DNA of 64,000 bases from Laccaria trichodermophora (lineage: Eukaryota; Basidiomycota; Agaricomycetes; Agaricales; Hydnangiaceae): NCBI GenBank assembly GCA_018417955.1, contig JACTVC010000001.1, forward strand, positions 1,612,001 through 1,676,000, given 5' to 3'. Position 1 is the stretch's first letter. Each line of letters opens with the position of its first letter. The position numbers and the translations under genes were made by a program. Positions 11,511-23,229 of the stretch are shown here, one piece after another. The notes beneath the pieces are model-generated. The model made no database searches. It saw only the letters and a program-made list of their open reading frames with translations, and was not told the origin of the DNA.

Positions 11511-12149
11511 TTTCGCGGCGCTCAATCCACTCATCTACCACTCTTGGTTGGGTTTGTTCGTCGTCCCCGTCACTCGTTGTCGTTGCTGTCGTTTGGACAT
11601 TGGCCATTTAGTTGCTTTTGGGTCTTCTGTCTTACCTCCCTCCTCTTCTTTCTTCCTTCTCTTTACATTCCTATTTCTATCTACCTAACTCGGCCTAGTC
11701 AAACCAAACCATACATAATGGAGTCTAAACCTCTTATTAATGACTTTGGTGTCTAGCTGGTGTTTCGTGACTCTTACTTTTTCCTTTCTCTCTTTCTGTT
11801 GTCGCATCAAATATCATTTATTCATCCATTTTCACTTTTTTTCTCTTTTGTGCTCGCTTCAACCTGTCAAACCGGTGTTCTCCGCGTCCCTCTCTCCTCG
11901 CCTAGTCATGCTGTGTGTCTCCTCTGTCCTTGCATATATCCGCCCGTCGCGTCCTTTGACTGATTTACTAGTAGTACTATACACAGCATCATCCCCACCA
12001 CCCTCATCTTTGTGTAGCATGTGCGTTGTATGATTGGTATGAAAGCAAAAACATCTCTTAATCCTCTCATGCCCTTGTGTGCTTGTGATGTTTGGGCACC
12101 TCGATCTTCCAGGTTGCTTCCAGGCAACATGAACCGTTGGTTCGTCAAC
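11511..12149. other. Pyrimidine-rich region downstream of CCR4
   Basis: The stretch 11590-11900 is strongly T/C-rich on the plus strand, likely the CCR4 3' untranslated region and flank. No protein with family resemblance is visible. Confidence 0.35.
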
Positions 12150-12365
12150 CAGAAGCAGGTCTAACGTTCGAGCCATGACAGTGCTAGATTATTGCCCAAC
12201 AGAAACGTGCAAAGCTTCGCCCGACAATGGTCCTTGGAGAGCAACAGTGTTATCTTTTACGTCAACTTGACACTTGGAATTGAAACCCACCTTCAACCCA
12301 GCCCTCTCGACCCCGCTGATCATGCTTTCATCGATCATTCGTAGTTAGGTCGGCACACACATGAG
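12150..12365 (-). pseudogene. Relic of an aminopeptidase P 3' end (duplicate)
   Basis: This is an imperfect tandem copy of about 12560-12790. Paired blocks include GCATGCTTTC near 12731 against CATGCTTTCATC near 12322, and GAGTCGTTCAAA at both 12364 and 12777. On the minus strand it still resembles the C-terminal exon of the neighbouring gene (a LALSWLER-like end versus RALSWVKHEY) and then meets a stop. Confidence 0.6.
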
Positions 12366-12491
12366 TCGTTCAAACGCGTCACCATTGGAACCATCACCGG
12401 CGATATAATAGAATGTGAGAAACGCGTTCCTTTCTTTCCCTCCACTCCACCTCGCACAATGAGCCACGACGACCACCGGCCTGGGCGGCAA
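12366..12491. other. Spacer between the aminopeptidase P gene and its duplicated tail
   Basis: This spacer contains a short ATATAATAG-like, CT-rich block resembling a promoter. No coding evidence. Confidence 0.3.
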
Positions 12492-15400
12492 TCATTCCAA
12501 AGCCCACTCAACGCTTGGGAGCCTTGATGGGGTAGTCAAGAACCCAGGGCCCCACGGGTACTCGTGTTTGACCCATGAGAGTGCTCGCTTATCATGTAAC
12601 AGCTGAGGGGAAAGCTTCTCGTGACAACGTCTGTTGTGGTTCTTCAGAGGTAAAAAAGGACAGTGAATTTGACAATGACTCTCAAAACGTACGATCGAGG
12701 CTTACCCTTAACCATGCCTTTTCCGCTTTAGTGAGCATGCTTTCCTTGACCATTCGTAATTGAATTGGCACACATGTGAGTCGTTCAAAAGCAAGGAAGG
12801 TATTGTCTTCAGAATCGTCCTGCGTCTCGAAGGGTTGTTGGTCAGGTACAAATACACCAAAGCAAAAGTCACCTTGACACGACGAACAACGTAGGAGGAT
12901 TGAATCCGGATGCTCCAACTACCCTCGTAATCTTAAAACCCGACGTCAACGTCACATTTTTGCGAGTCAATATCGGTCACCGACATAGAGTGGGCTCAAT
13001 GGAAACGATATGGCCTGCCATCAAAGGAACGTTTCCCGAGAAACACTGTGGGCTATCAAGCACACTTAAGAATGACCCAGCGTATCCACATCGGTGCTAA
13101 AATCGGCTTAAGCTAAAAAGACTACGTGAAGGAGGGATTAACACAAACCATAAAGTCAAGATCTTCCTGCGAAAGTGCTTTATGAGATAACGCGACCAGC
13201 TGGTGACTGGGAGTTCCTTCTACGAAGACAGCACTGGCCATCGCAATCTGTTGATAGAAAGAAGTGTAATAATTTGAAAGTATTGGCAACAGTTAACATA
13301 CGTGAGCTTGGAGTACCCGGGTGTACGCATCAGATTGCTCCACAGTTGGACGACTGAAGATCATAGTCCTGGTTGTTTCACATACTCCATCTTGATAGTG
13401 GATACCCGCTCCGCTGAATTCAAGTAAGAGTCAGGACAAGGATGACAGCGAAGATTGAGATGCATACATGAGGTATGGTCCATCTAACCCAATCATTCGC
13501 GCTAATGATTTCTTCGAAGAGTGGCGGGACAGCGCGGGATTGGGACCAGAAGCCGAAATGTGCTTGTGGCTGAAGCAGATGAAATTATTTTCCAACCTTG
13601 CGAACCCTGTCAACCGTGCCGATGCTTCGTACTCCGGGACTTCATGTCCCTTGGATAGGTTGTCCTCAAGCCAAGCTAAGAACCTGACCTGATGTGCACC
13701 AAGCATAAGGGTAGATAGAAAGAAACAGAGAATAGACCCCACAAATGAAATTCCGCCTTGAAGGTGTGCGCGTTTTATACTGTCAACCTCGGTCGCATTC
13801 TTGACCGCCATCATGTGTTCAACTTGGCAAGGTGTAATAGTGTACCGGCCGGGGGTCAGCTTCAAGGAAAATTCGTAACCTGTTTGCGGTGCCATGAGAA
13901 GCTAGCACAAGCAAGCGTGGTGAGATATGAAAAGATGACTGATAATTTACTCACTTTGCCTTCACCCCATTCTCTAAGACGCAAGAACGACCAAATATCG
14001 TCATAGTCCCTTCGTTCAACGCCAATGGACTTGAGATAACCAACCACCCGCTCGTTCATCTTGGAGCCATCGAGGAAGATGATTGCGGCTTCAAGCCCAA
14101 CAAACAAGTAGGCATGGAAAAGTGTGCTGTAGGCTGTGTCTGACCCGCGCATATTCAATATGTACCCTACAAAAGTGAACCTTTTAGTTGAGAGAAAACG
14201 CACACAACAAAAGTATTCACCAACGCAGGGAAACGACGTTATGAGAGTCCCAACGTGGACTTGTGGTTCGGTTGTCAGGTTCGACGGGGTAAACACAGGC
14301 TGCCCCTTTATCCATTCTCTCAATTTATCAAGCTTGTAAAGTGCATCCTTTCCTATTGAGGAGATATGTGAGACTACTTGTTGAGAGTGGGTCGACATAC
14401 CGGTAAATTCTATCCCTTGGACATACACTGGCTCCTGTGAACGAGGGGGCTTATCTTGCCAGGCGAGATCGATAAGGTTGTGGGGTGGGAAAAACAGTGT
14501 AGAATCGAGAGGGCCGAGCTTTGCTTTCAGCCGCACGGCCTTCTCGTGTGACACCATGAGCGCATCGATACCTATCCTAGCCCCTCGAACTCGTTCCTAG
14601 TAAAGATTTTAGTGGGATATTTGGGAGTTTGAGAAACAAAACTCACTGCAAGCCATACTATCCAATCTTTGGGTCCTTCAACTGGATCAATGTCAACAAT
14701 TTTCCAATTCCGGTCGACTTGCTCTCGAACTTGATACCAGTACCGTGCATCGGTAAGTAGATACGCGCAGGATTTTGATATGATAGCCTGCCCCGGTCCC
14801 GAAAAGCTGGGCCGAAGAATAGGCGAATGCCCTTCAGGTGATAGGATGTGTCGCTCACCCTGAAATGAGTTCCAGTCGTTTATCGCTGTCAGTGGCAACA
14901 GATCCTGACTGACACGGGTCTTCGCTCGGAACAATGCTATAGCCGCGTTATATAATTTGAACAAGGGTCGAAAGTGGACGCACTAATAATCCAACGCCTC
15001 TTCAGCCATCAATTTTCGGAGCTCTTGCAGTCGAGCACTTATCGGTTTCGCCCTTATAGAGTCGGCCCTGATAACATCGCGTTCGTAGGCAAGCGCGTTG
15101 GTTGAATCTTGCAGCCAGGATGGTGGAGGCGGCAGCGGTTTTAATGTCGAGACTGTCGATTTGTCGATGTTAATCCTACTCCGAGGGAGCTCCGAGGTCG
15201 TCCAGGTATGCGAACCGCTCTGCGTGGATTTGACAACCTCTAAAGACTCACGCTTGTGGTCCTCTTTGGCAACATATCGTCCATACGATTCATTGGTTTT
15301 CATTTTTAGCTCGTCGATAATCTCTTTTGGGACTCCAGGATGCAAACTCTTGACAGCCTCCTCGAACTCTGCCAAGTGGAGAGCGATATTTCCCGGGTCC

Positions 15401-15546
15401 GCTGGGGTGAAAGGTGTAGATGACGCCGGTGGTTGGTCAGAGGTGGACCAAGAGAGGCGCCGTTCAAGCTTCGAACTGAAGGAGAGTGGGGGGACTCTCG
15501 AACTCAACGGAAATGGAGGCAGCGCAGGCAGAGGGCGAGGGGCCAT
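12492..15546 (-). pseudogene. Aminopeptidase P (Xaa-Pro aminopeptidase)-like, catalytic residues eroded
   Basis: Read from an ATG at 15546. The N-terminal creatinase-type domain is well kept: RLQELRKLMAEEALDYYIVP, PSEDPCQS, ISGFSGPGQAIIS, YLLTDARYWYQVREQVDRNW, GPKDWIVWL, LIDLAWQDKPPRSQEPVYVQ, GSDTAYSTLFHAYLFVGL and VEHMMAVKNATEVDSIKRA. In the catalytic half the order of exons is also kept, but metal ligands are lost. The first aspartate of the DSGGQYRDGTCDTT-type motif is replaced (GAGIHYQDGVCETT) and the second is Glu. The HGTGHGVG motif reads HRCGYAG, and the catalytic VHE becomes VLD. Near 12960-13000 the frame is hard to keep open, then RLTCVPIQLRMVKESMLT and LHDKRALSWVKHEY follow. The known enzyme removes N-terminal residues before proline. 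This copy is a dead paralogue or a decaying gene; splice sites in the 3' half are tentative. Confidence 0.75.
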
Positions 15547-16800
15547 GATAAGCGAGGGGAGGAAAGTCCTGTCCAAAGATTGACGCCATACGCGCTTGTA
15601 TATACGTGTGCTCGCTGAGTGGCTTTGTCAGAGTCAAGGGAATCGGAGGACCCGCCACCGCCTCCTGATCCCCACCGTCATCTGAGTTCTTTTTTCCCAT
15701 GCTTCATTCGGCTCTTGGTCGTTGACCAGCTCGCACAGGCAGCGCTCCTGCTACACTTGGGTCCAACGATCATGGAATTCGGCACGGGGCGGATAGTCCA
15801 CGGGGGTACCATCATGTAATGTCGACGTTGTGTGAGGAAATGATGTAAGTTGAAAGTTCTGCCTTCATTGGTCGGATGAAGAGCTTGCAACTTACAACTT
15901 GAAGGACTTTTCAGTGCCCTGGCATGAGCACCCTCCAATAATGACAACAATGACGACGAATTTTCACCGCCATTGACTTCAGTGGATACTAGGTGGCGGT
16001 TCTTCAGCCTCGCCTCCCTCGTTTGATATCGGCGTCGCAGCTCACCTCCCTCATTTGATCCCCGTCTCATACAACTTCTATGCCCATCCTAATCCCCAAT
16101 CTATTTCACTGTGGCTCGCTAGGCTTGTTCGTTGTGGAGCCGGTTGGCAGGCTGGGTTACTTTTGGTATTACGGAGCGTAGAAAGCTGATTGGCTTCAAA
16201 TATCCTGTATGTAAATTCAATGCTCCTCCTGCAGTGTGCATTCATTTTGCACTCACCTACCCGACAAATTCTCTCGGACATCGCTCGAAGGCCACACAAG
16301 TATTCGTGAGATCCTGGAAGAATGTATCCCACGGTGGACAACTCGACTCGATTATCTGGAACGAATCTTCTGATAGATAGATAGATTTCTTCCGGAGCGG
16401 TCCCAATGAGGAACAACCGGTTCCCGATACATAGTGGTAGCGTCTAAATACAACTATGCTACGGTTGACACCACCACATATCAGCTCTTCATCGTCTTCC
16501 ATCTCACACCACTTGTGTCAGCGAACAACAAGTTCCCAAGCAAGGAATTCATCCTGAATGCAACCTCTGGAATGATCAGGAGTTTTTTGAATTACAGAGT
16601 GAGTACTCTGTAATCCTACATGTCTATATTGCTGCAATACACATGTGATGCTGAAAGGGCTCTGCCAAACAGAACAGACCTGGCGGAATGTGGAACGTGT
16701 ACCAACACTCACTATTTTCTTCATGGATTTGGCTGACCTCCCTCCCGCTCCTACTACCAACCTTAACTTGAAGGTATGTTTTAACTTTTCCTGAGTTCTG
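15547..16800. other. Intergenic region at the edge of AT-rich island 1
   Basis: No gene is recognised. A short GATA microsatellite lies near 16375-16386. Composition shifts from GC-balanced to AT-rich towards 16800. Confidence 0.4.
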
Positions 16801-17758
16801 ATGTTTCATTGAAAGTTTTTTTGTCCTAGAGTGCTTCTCAAAAGACCTGTGCATACCTACAGCCTCAGCCTACCTACTTCTCAACTCACAAACTTTCAAA
16901 TCACAGTCAAAGATGCTTCACATGCAAGTCTTTGCACAGCAGAACATACATCAGAATTACTGAAAGTGGTTATGGTGACAGGCTCAGCTAAAGACAACAG
17001 AAATCCATTTGCATACACCAATGGAGGAGGTTTTACACAGCCACTGAAACAATGAAATGCACCCCCTCTGCACCCTTACAGGTTACTCCTTTTGAATTCA
17101 GCAAGGTCTCACCCTCCAGAAAATTGAAATGGATCTTTGGTAATTTTCCCCCACATCCTGCCACATGAGATTAGGTCACAATTTCAAAAAGCCTTCAGCA
17201 GGACCCCCTCTCCCAGCTAGTGTTTGGGGTCTCTGCCACCCACTTGGAACAGACCTTATATCATTACAAATTGACTATTATTTGTAATAATAAGGTCTGT
17301 ACAAGACACTAGTAGCTTGCCATCAGCATCATGTAAATAATCCTGTACTCTATGATTTTCTTAATCAATTTTACTGTTGGGCCATCAAATGACTAGTGCA
17401 CTGATCCTGGAACAATTGTCAGTACCCAAAAAATGGTTAAAATGCCACTTTAACTGGATTTAACCACAAAGTACTTTCCTATCAGATTCAAATAATTTGT
17501 TGGTCCTATGTTTTTTTTTCAGTCTTATAAACCAGACCTGCCAACTCCAGTTCCCTTCAAATTGCAGAAATTATTGGACTTCAAAAGTTATATTAGAAAA
17601 GCCTTCTCAGAATTCCAGATTACATATACTTTGAGTAGCTGAAATTTATTGACAATTCCACAGATACAAAAGAAAGTAAATGATATTTTTTGAAAGAATA
17701 GCCAATCTTGAGTTTCATATGTAAGCTAAAATTATAGAAGGAGAATGATATGACCTTT
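16801..17758. other. AT-rich, CpG-free DNA downstream of the NACHT gene
   Basis: About 960 bp with almost no CpG and no convincing coding sequence. Apart from the hairpin at 17249-17300 I see no structured element. Confidence 0.45.
17249..17300. repeat. Imperfect hairpin
   Basis: The ACAGACCTTATATCATTACA arm (start 17249) pairs with a reverse complement ending TAATAAGGTCTGT at 17300, with an 8-nt loop. It may be a remnant of a small foldback element. Confidence 0.55.
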
Positions 17759-20700
17759 TTAGCCAGTTAATTGAGGTGTGATTGAATAATTATTACTCTC
17801 TTGTGTTGATTTCCAGTTCTAGTATTGTATATTGTGAGTAGATTAGACATTTTAGTAGCACTCAAGCTTAACCACATACCTGCTGAGGATTCATGAAAAA
17901 GTATAAACAAATTTTGCTGTCTCAAGTGGAGATCAATTGAAAAAAACTTGCCCACTATCATATAATTGTCAGTAAGCTATCAAACAAAGAAAACAACAAT
18001 GCAACTTACTTGCTGAAATAAGAAAAGGCTCATTAAAGTTCTATAGTTTTAATGGGATAACAAACAATCTGACAGCCATAATTGATCACAGGCAGGTAAA
18101 ATAGATAAAAAGAATATAACATACAATCTATGATATAGCATTGAGCATATCTATAATGCAAGAATGATGATGTACCTACAATCTGATTGGATAGTTCATT
18201 TAGAAACACTTGTTAATGAATAAATACTAGCTATACCTCCTAAAAAATAGCTTTAGATTTGATCAGATTGTCTATTATGTACATTACCTGGCAATCAAAG
18301 CCCATAGTTGAATAATTGAGTATACAGCAATAGAAAACCCACTTTCTGAAGCAAAAGGTAGTGATTACTTTTTACATGAATGGGAGTCCACTTACTGGCT
18401 TCAATAACATCAATAAATAGACACTAAATTTTAAAAAGAATCCTCACAATCTAAGCAAAATTCAATTATCAGATATAGAATTGATAAAAATTGGACTTAC
18501 ACCCTAGAAAAATAGTCATCACTGAGTACTTTTGAATTTCCCAGAGTAAATTTCTCACATTCTCACAGAAAAGATGAGCTATTTATTATAGAGGAATAAA
18601 TGAAGGGATACTCACATGCTGTAAATAGATTAATTATTTATCAATAAAAATATTATTTAACTTGCCCACTAAATTGGCTGTAGTTAGAAGATGTACAAAC
18701 ATGAAGAGGGGTTGCCACTTACACTCTGTAGAGAAATACAAGTTTACGGCTTCTCTGAGATGGAGAGTTGATATAAGATATGAAAGCTTACAGGCTACAA
18801 GTTAATAGAAATGGTTTGAGCAGATAGAAGCATGTAATAAAGTCCACCCACAGTCTGAAAACCTGGAATCAGAATAATTATCTTGAAAGCAAACATTACA
18901 TACAATCTATTGCAAGAAAAAGAAATTAATATTGAAAAGTTCTACTTGCAGGTTCAATAACTTACAGGCTAAAATATGTGCTCAATTAGTGAGCCATTGC
19001 ATCACAAAAGAGAGTAACTTACTCCCTAGTTCCAAGAAGAGATAATAAGAGTAATGACAGTGCAACAATGAACAATTACTGACAATCTGCAAAATTATCA
19101 GACAGACTAATTGTTGAAATTTAAGACTGTAACATACCCACTAAAAAAACAATTTGTAAAGATCATCTTGAACAATTTTTTCTTCTTACATTCTAACACA
19201 TAGAATGAATTAGATGTAAGAGAAGGTGCATAGAAAGTGTTCCTACATTCTATCAGAAAACATTCATTTAGTAGTGTTCAAAGCTATTCAATATGATACT
19301 TGCCCACTGTGGAATATAAAGGTCAGATGCTTCAGTTATATTTTGAAGGTATCTTCTCACATTCTAAACAGAGCAATCTGTCAAATTTATACTAACAACT
19401 CACAACATATCATACCTGCTATAATCCCAAAAACTTTAGTTACATATTGATAGAAAGGAAAGAACAAGTTACCATCTTGAAAGTATAGTCAGTGATGGCT
19501 CAAATGGCTATCATATTTCATACCTCCTAGGAAAGAGTCAAAGAAAATTACAACTGAATAACATTTTCATTTCCAAGATTTTTTCTTACTTTCTGTAAGA
19601 TCTTTCATCAGCCATTCTGAATAAAATTTGTACAAGCCATACCTTTGTAATTTCTAAAACTGGCCATATATATGCTTTTTTGCCAGCTCCAGCAAACTCT
19701 TCTTCCTGGTAGAATATTAAATTATTGAAAAAATATTGAGATATCAGTGGCTAACCTGAAAACAAGATAACACAGCTTCCAAGTCTTGAACAACACTTTT
19801 TCCAGTGTCTCTGTTACAGTTTAAAATGGTGTTAAACCAGCTTTCTATATTTTTAGACATCAGTAAATTCACAAGATTAATCAGAGAACTAAAAATTGTC
19901 TCAGATAAGTCCTGTCCCTGTTCTCCAAATGCCTGGCAAAGGTGATGGGGCCAATGACAGCAAGCATATCTTTGTCCAGCTGTGTCAAAGAAATTTTGTT
20001 CAACATCATTTGTAAGACACCGCAAACAGTCAATAGCAAGGAGAGCATGCTGGATGGAAGGATTGATATAATAACTTTCTGACCGAGCTTGACTGGTCAG
20101 AAAATCTCGAAGTGAGGTGTGAAAAAGTAGGATTGGCTGGTCATCGTCTCCTGGAATAAGAAGGAGAGATTGGACAGCAAGCAATTCACAAATGATTTCC
20201 CTGGATTAGAACCCAAGTAACTTGCTTATTGCTGTAATGGATTGGTTTTCCACAAGGATCATGGTAGTTCCAAGAATGTGATGGAAGCTGGGTGTAAGGG
20301 AAACCTCACTCAGGACCTGCTTGTACAAGGGATCAAGACCCACGACATCTGACTGTAAAACCAACTTCAAGTCCCTATCTGGAAACTCACTAGCCTCGAT
20401 CCAGGAAATCAAAGTTGTAGCAAACATAAATGAGCCACCAGCTTTGGAGAGCAGGAGGTTTAGATCTGATGGGGATGGCCAAGGCTGAGGAAGGCCCCTC
20501 ATGATAGGGAAATTCTGTTGATATACGTTGTTGAACTTTTTCTGAAAATATGCTTGAATATCAGGACGAGCATCAAAGTCTACTAGCTCTAGACGGTAGA
20601 TGCTCGTTGAAGCCAGAGGATGGTCAAATTTTCGCCGGATATGTTCCTCCACACGGCTAGTAAGCAGGATACGTATCAAAGGGAATCTCTTTCCAGCCGT

Positions 20701-21407
20701 CTCGATGATAGCAGTAATGAATTCTCCCATTTGGGATTTGTCATCACATTCGTCAAGGGCATCAATGACAATAATGTTTGCTTTTGTAGTGGACAAGAAG
20801 GCAGAAAGCCCACTTGATGCCGCAAGGAGCGGCTCAATGACGAGCTTTTGAAACTGATGAGTGAGTGAAGTTGAAAGGATAAATGGTTCTTCGTCAAGGA
20901 CCTTCTCGATCACAGTCTTGGAAGTTGGAATGGAGACAGAGATTTGGTAGGCGAGGGTCGCAATGAGGCGATCAATGTGACTGCGTGCGCCAGCACCCCG
21001 GAGAAAGAAAAAGCTGGCGGCGAGCCTGCTGTTTTCGGCGCATAACTCAGCGATAGTCTGCGATAACGCAGACTTCCCGTAACCGGCTGGACCGTTGAGC
21101 CAGCATACAGTGGGAGCATCCCGACTCTTGGTGTCAACCCACTTCTTGATAGTGTCGATCAGCGTGACTCGGGTTCCAGGATCGCATCGGGCGACTTGAC
21201 CTCCGCGAGTGTAGCCAGCATCTTCGACGGGCCTTAGTTGCTCATACAGTCCTAAAGAGCGTCAGAAACAACGATGCTACAATGTTCGCGATCGAGCTAA
21301 CCATTGAGAGCGGCGGAGTTACTGTAGAAATGTGCATCCCCACCAACATCGAAGAAAGCTGGATCCCCTGGGAAAGTCATGCCAGTGGCGTTAGAAAAGA
21401 TTGGCAT
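17759..21407 (-). CDS. NACHT-domain NLR-like protein with a 3' array of single-codon exons and one in-frame stop
   Basis: Exon 1 (21407-21302) encodes a start MPIFSNATGMTFPGDPAFFD; exon 2 (21251-19756) carries the NACHT NTPase. Visible motifs are Walker A GPAGYGKSALSQT, Walker B IIVIDALDEC, sensor ILLTSR and, C-terminally, LFHTSLRDFL. Exon 3 (19705-19643) encodes 21 aa. Then come 30 three-nucleotide exons and a terminal exon (17818-17759) ending in TAA, all in one frame. An in-frame TAA at 20206-20208 interrupts exon 2 at a position that family members fill (LLGF, stop, SREII), with no intron of normal length to remove it. The gene is thus either recently inactivated or makes a shortened NACHT protein. 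Fungal NACHT proteins act in non-self recognition and programmed cell death; that role is inferred from the family. CpG is normal up to about 20,900 and nearly absent beyond. Confidence 0.8.
17819..19642 (-). other. Tandem array of short introns separated by 3-nt exons
   Basis: On the minus strand the unit (C/T/A)AG-NNN-GTRAGT-like recurs about every 54 nt. Leftmost coordinates and triplets of the exons, in transcript order: 19590 AAA, 19524 GAG, 19473 ATG, 19416 CAG, 19361 AAT, 19304 TGG, 19247 AAT, 19190 AAT, 19138 TGG, 19084 ATT, 19023 GGA, 18966 CCT, 18904 ATT, 18852 ACT, 18792 CCT, 18723 AGT, 18666 TGG, 18616 CAT, 18559 AAT, 18501 GGT, 18448 ATT, 18396 CCA, 18343 AAA, a zero-length junction at 18288/18287, 18237 GAG, 18180 ATT, 18125 ATT, 18066 ATT, 18010 CAA, 17952 TGG, 17880 CAG. 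The 32 introns are 47-69 nt long, and several contain CTAAC/CTAAT/CTGAC-type branch sites. Intron bodies are not copies of one another. None of the triplets is a stop, and phase stays 0 throughout. Confidence 0.85.
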
Positions 21408-23229
21408 CGTACAGTCGATATGTCGTGGTGGGCTGGTGGATGAGACGAACAAAGATCAAGTCACAGGCGTAACTTCGCCGTTGGAGTGTCACTGGATTGC
21501 TTACACATATCGCTGCAGTTCCTAAATTCCATATTCAAGATGATTGCACACCCGACTCGAAATTTCTCGTCCATACAAGAAGATACATATGCAACACGAA
21601 ATCGCCTTTGAACAATCACAACAGGAGTATAAATGCCACAATGTAATGACAACATGACGGTTCGGAAGAGCCTGCTTTGAGAGAATCAAGGGGATTTCCG
21701 CTACCTCTTCTCTGGTCGAACTTTTGCTGACTACGAAAGGTTTCAGCGCGTTCATCTGAGGAGCATAGGGAACAGGTGACGTACATGAGTTTGGAGGAAA
21801 GACTGTACGTACTATCAAAACAATAACGTTACGACTTGAATGCATAGCCCGGTAAACCGACTGACTGTGCTCTATGTACCCCCGAAATAGCCTTGGACGA
21901 GGATGACACTGAGGGCTGGGATGAGGTATCGTCCACCGATCCGATTGCCCGCACTACCTGGGAGAATAGACCGAAAGCGCAGCATTGGATTCAGACTCAG
22001 TAAATTTCCATGTACTTTACCATCGAACTTGTAGACGAGCAGCCAGCAACCTTGAAGGGTAATGAGATATGACTAAATGTCCTTTTGCTGGAAAATACTG
22101 ACCCACCTTCGACAGCGAAACTTTTGCTTTTTGTTACACAGGAGGCCAGTCCTTTCTGTCGTATCTTTTTCCGAGTCGTCGGGAAAATTTTCAGAGCGAG
22201 TTTCTGATCATTTTCAAGCTCCTACGTGCTGCGCAGTCTTGGTTTGAGTTCGCGAGGCATCATAGGACACCCCGAGGAGAGGAGAAGCCAAGCGGGATTC
22301 TAGGAAGAACTTTCTTGACCCTGTTATAAATAAAAGGGTTCGAAAGAGGCTGAGTATCGCGGCAACAGTGGTGGACCTTGAAATTGCGGGAGGCTGGAGC
22401 TGCGCGCAGGTACAGATTCCCACTAAATCAAGAGTCGAGCCTGGTACCGTGTTATCGCCGTAGCAAGACAAATGTCAGAAATATCGATCGTGACTCCCGG
22501 AAATCATCTGGCCTGAGTGTTGAGAAGGAGTAGAGTAACCGTCGTGGACAAAGAAGGCCACAATCCGGAGATGGATGCCGACTGAGCTTTGAGAATCTCC
22601 ATTGAAATAAGGCCTTGAGGCTTGTCGTCACCAAGTCTCATTGACCAGCTTGTCGTATGCTTGAGAAATGATTTTTTTGAGTAGAGTACCCACTTGCGAT
22701 GCCCCCATTTGTTTAACAGCAATATCTCGAATCACTGGTTTCGTTCTTGGAGATGATCGTTCTCGTTGATGAGGACAGGTTAACCAGATCCTAGCCCATA
22801 TATCGACTGAGTCCTGAGCGCTGAGTAGGTACTAGCACTAGTCCTGAGGCCTGAGCTCTTCCGAGTCGATCCTTCAACGTTCAATTACGACATGGCAAAA
22901 TTCTTCTCCTTCCGACATTCCGCGTCCGAAGATTCCCCGCAGCGTCGCAAGTTATCGCTTTTATAAGTGGAAATGCCTCAAGGCGACGTCGACGGAGCAG
23001 GAAATGGCAAAGTTTCTCCTCATGCCACATGGTAACATGGACCAGATGGGGAAAGTCTGTGAAAAGATTCAGATGATCAGGACGAACTCAGAACTGGTTA
23101 ACTCCGTTCTGTCACCAGATGCCAGATGGCGAAGTCCATCTGCTTCCGATATCCCTGCAACGAAAACAGCCTTTGGAAAAGTCCTCCACTTCACTGACAA
23201 CGACGACGACCAAGGGCCGCACCTATGTG
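21408..23229. other. Divergent intergenic region with one coding-like remnant
   Basis: There is no complete gene. On the plus strand 21893-22001 reads as a plausible C-terminal exon (LDEDDTEGWDEVSSTDPIAR, then a stop), preceded by an AG acceptor-like site, but I find no upstream exons and do not recognise the family. The rest holds promoter sequence for the two flanking genes. Confidence 0.35.

Noticed and set aside
17819..19642. Interpreting the micro-exon region as a CRISPR-like or simple tandem repeat array
   Set aside because: Only the splice-signal cores recur; the roughly 50-nt bodies share no sequence, and this is a eukaryotic genome.
20206..20228. A 21-nt intron that would remove the TAA in the NACHT gene
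   Set aside because: A GT..AG pair of the right length exists, but 21 nt is far below intron sizes seen here, and the removed residues align with family sequence.
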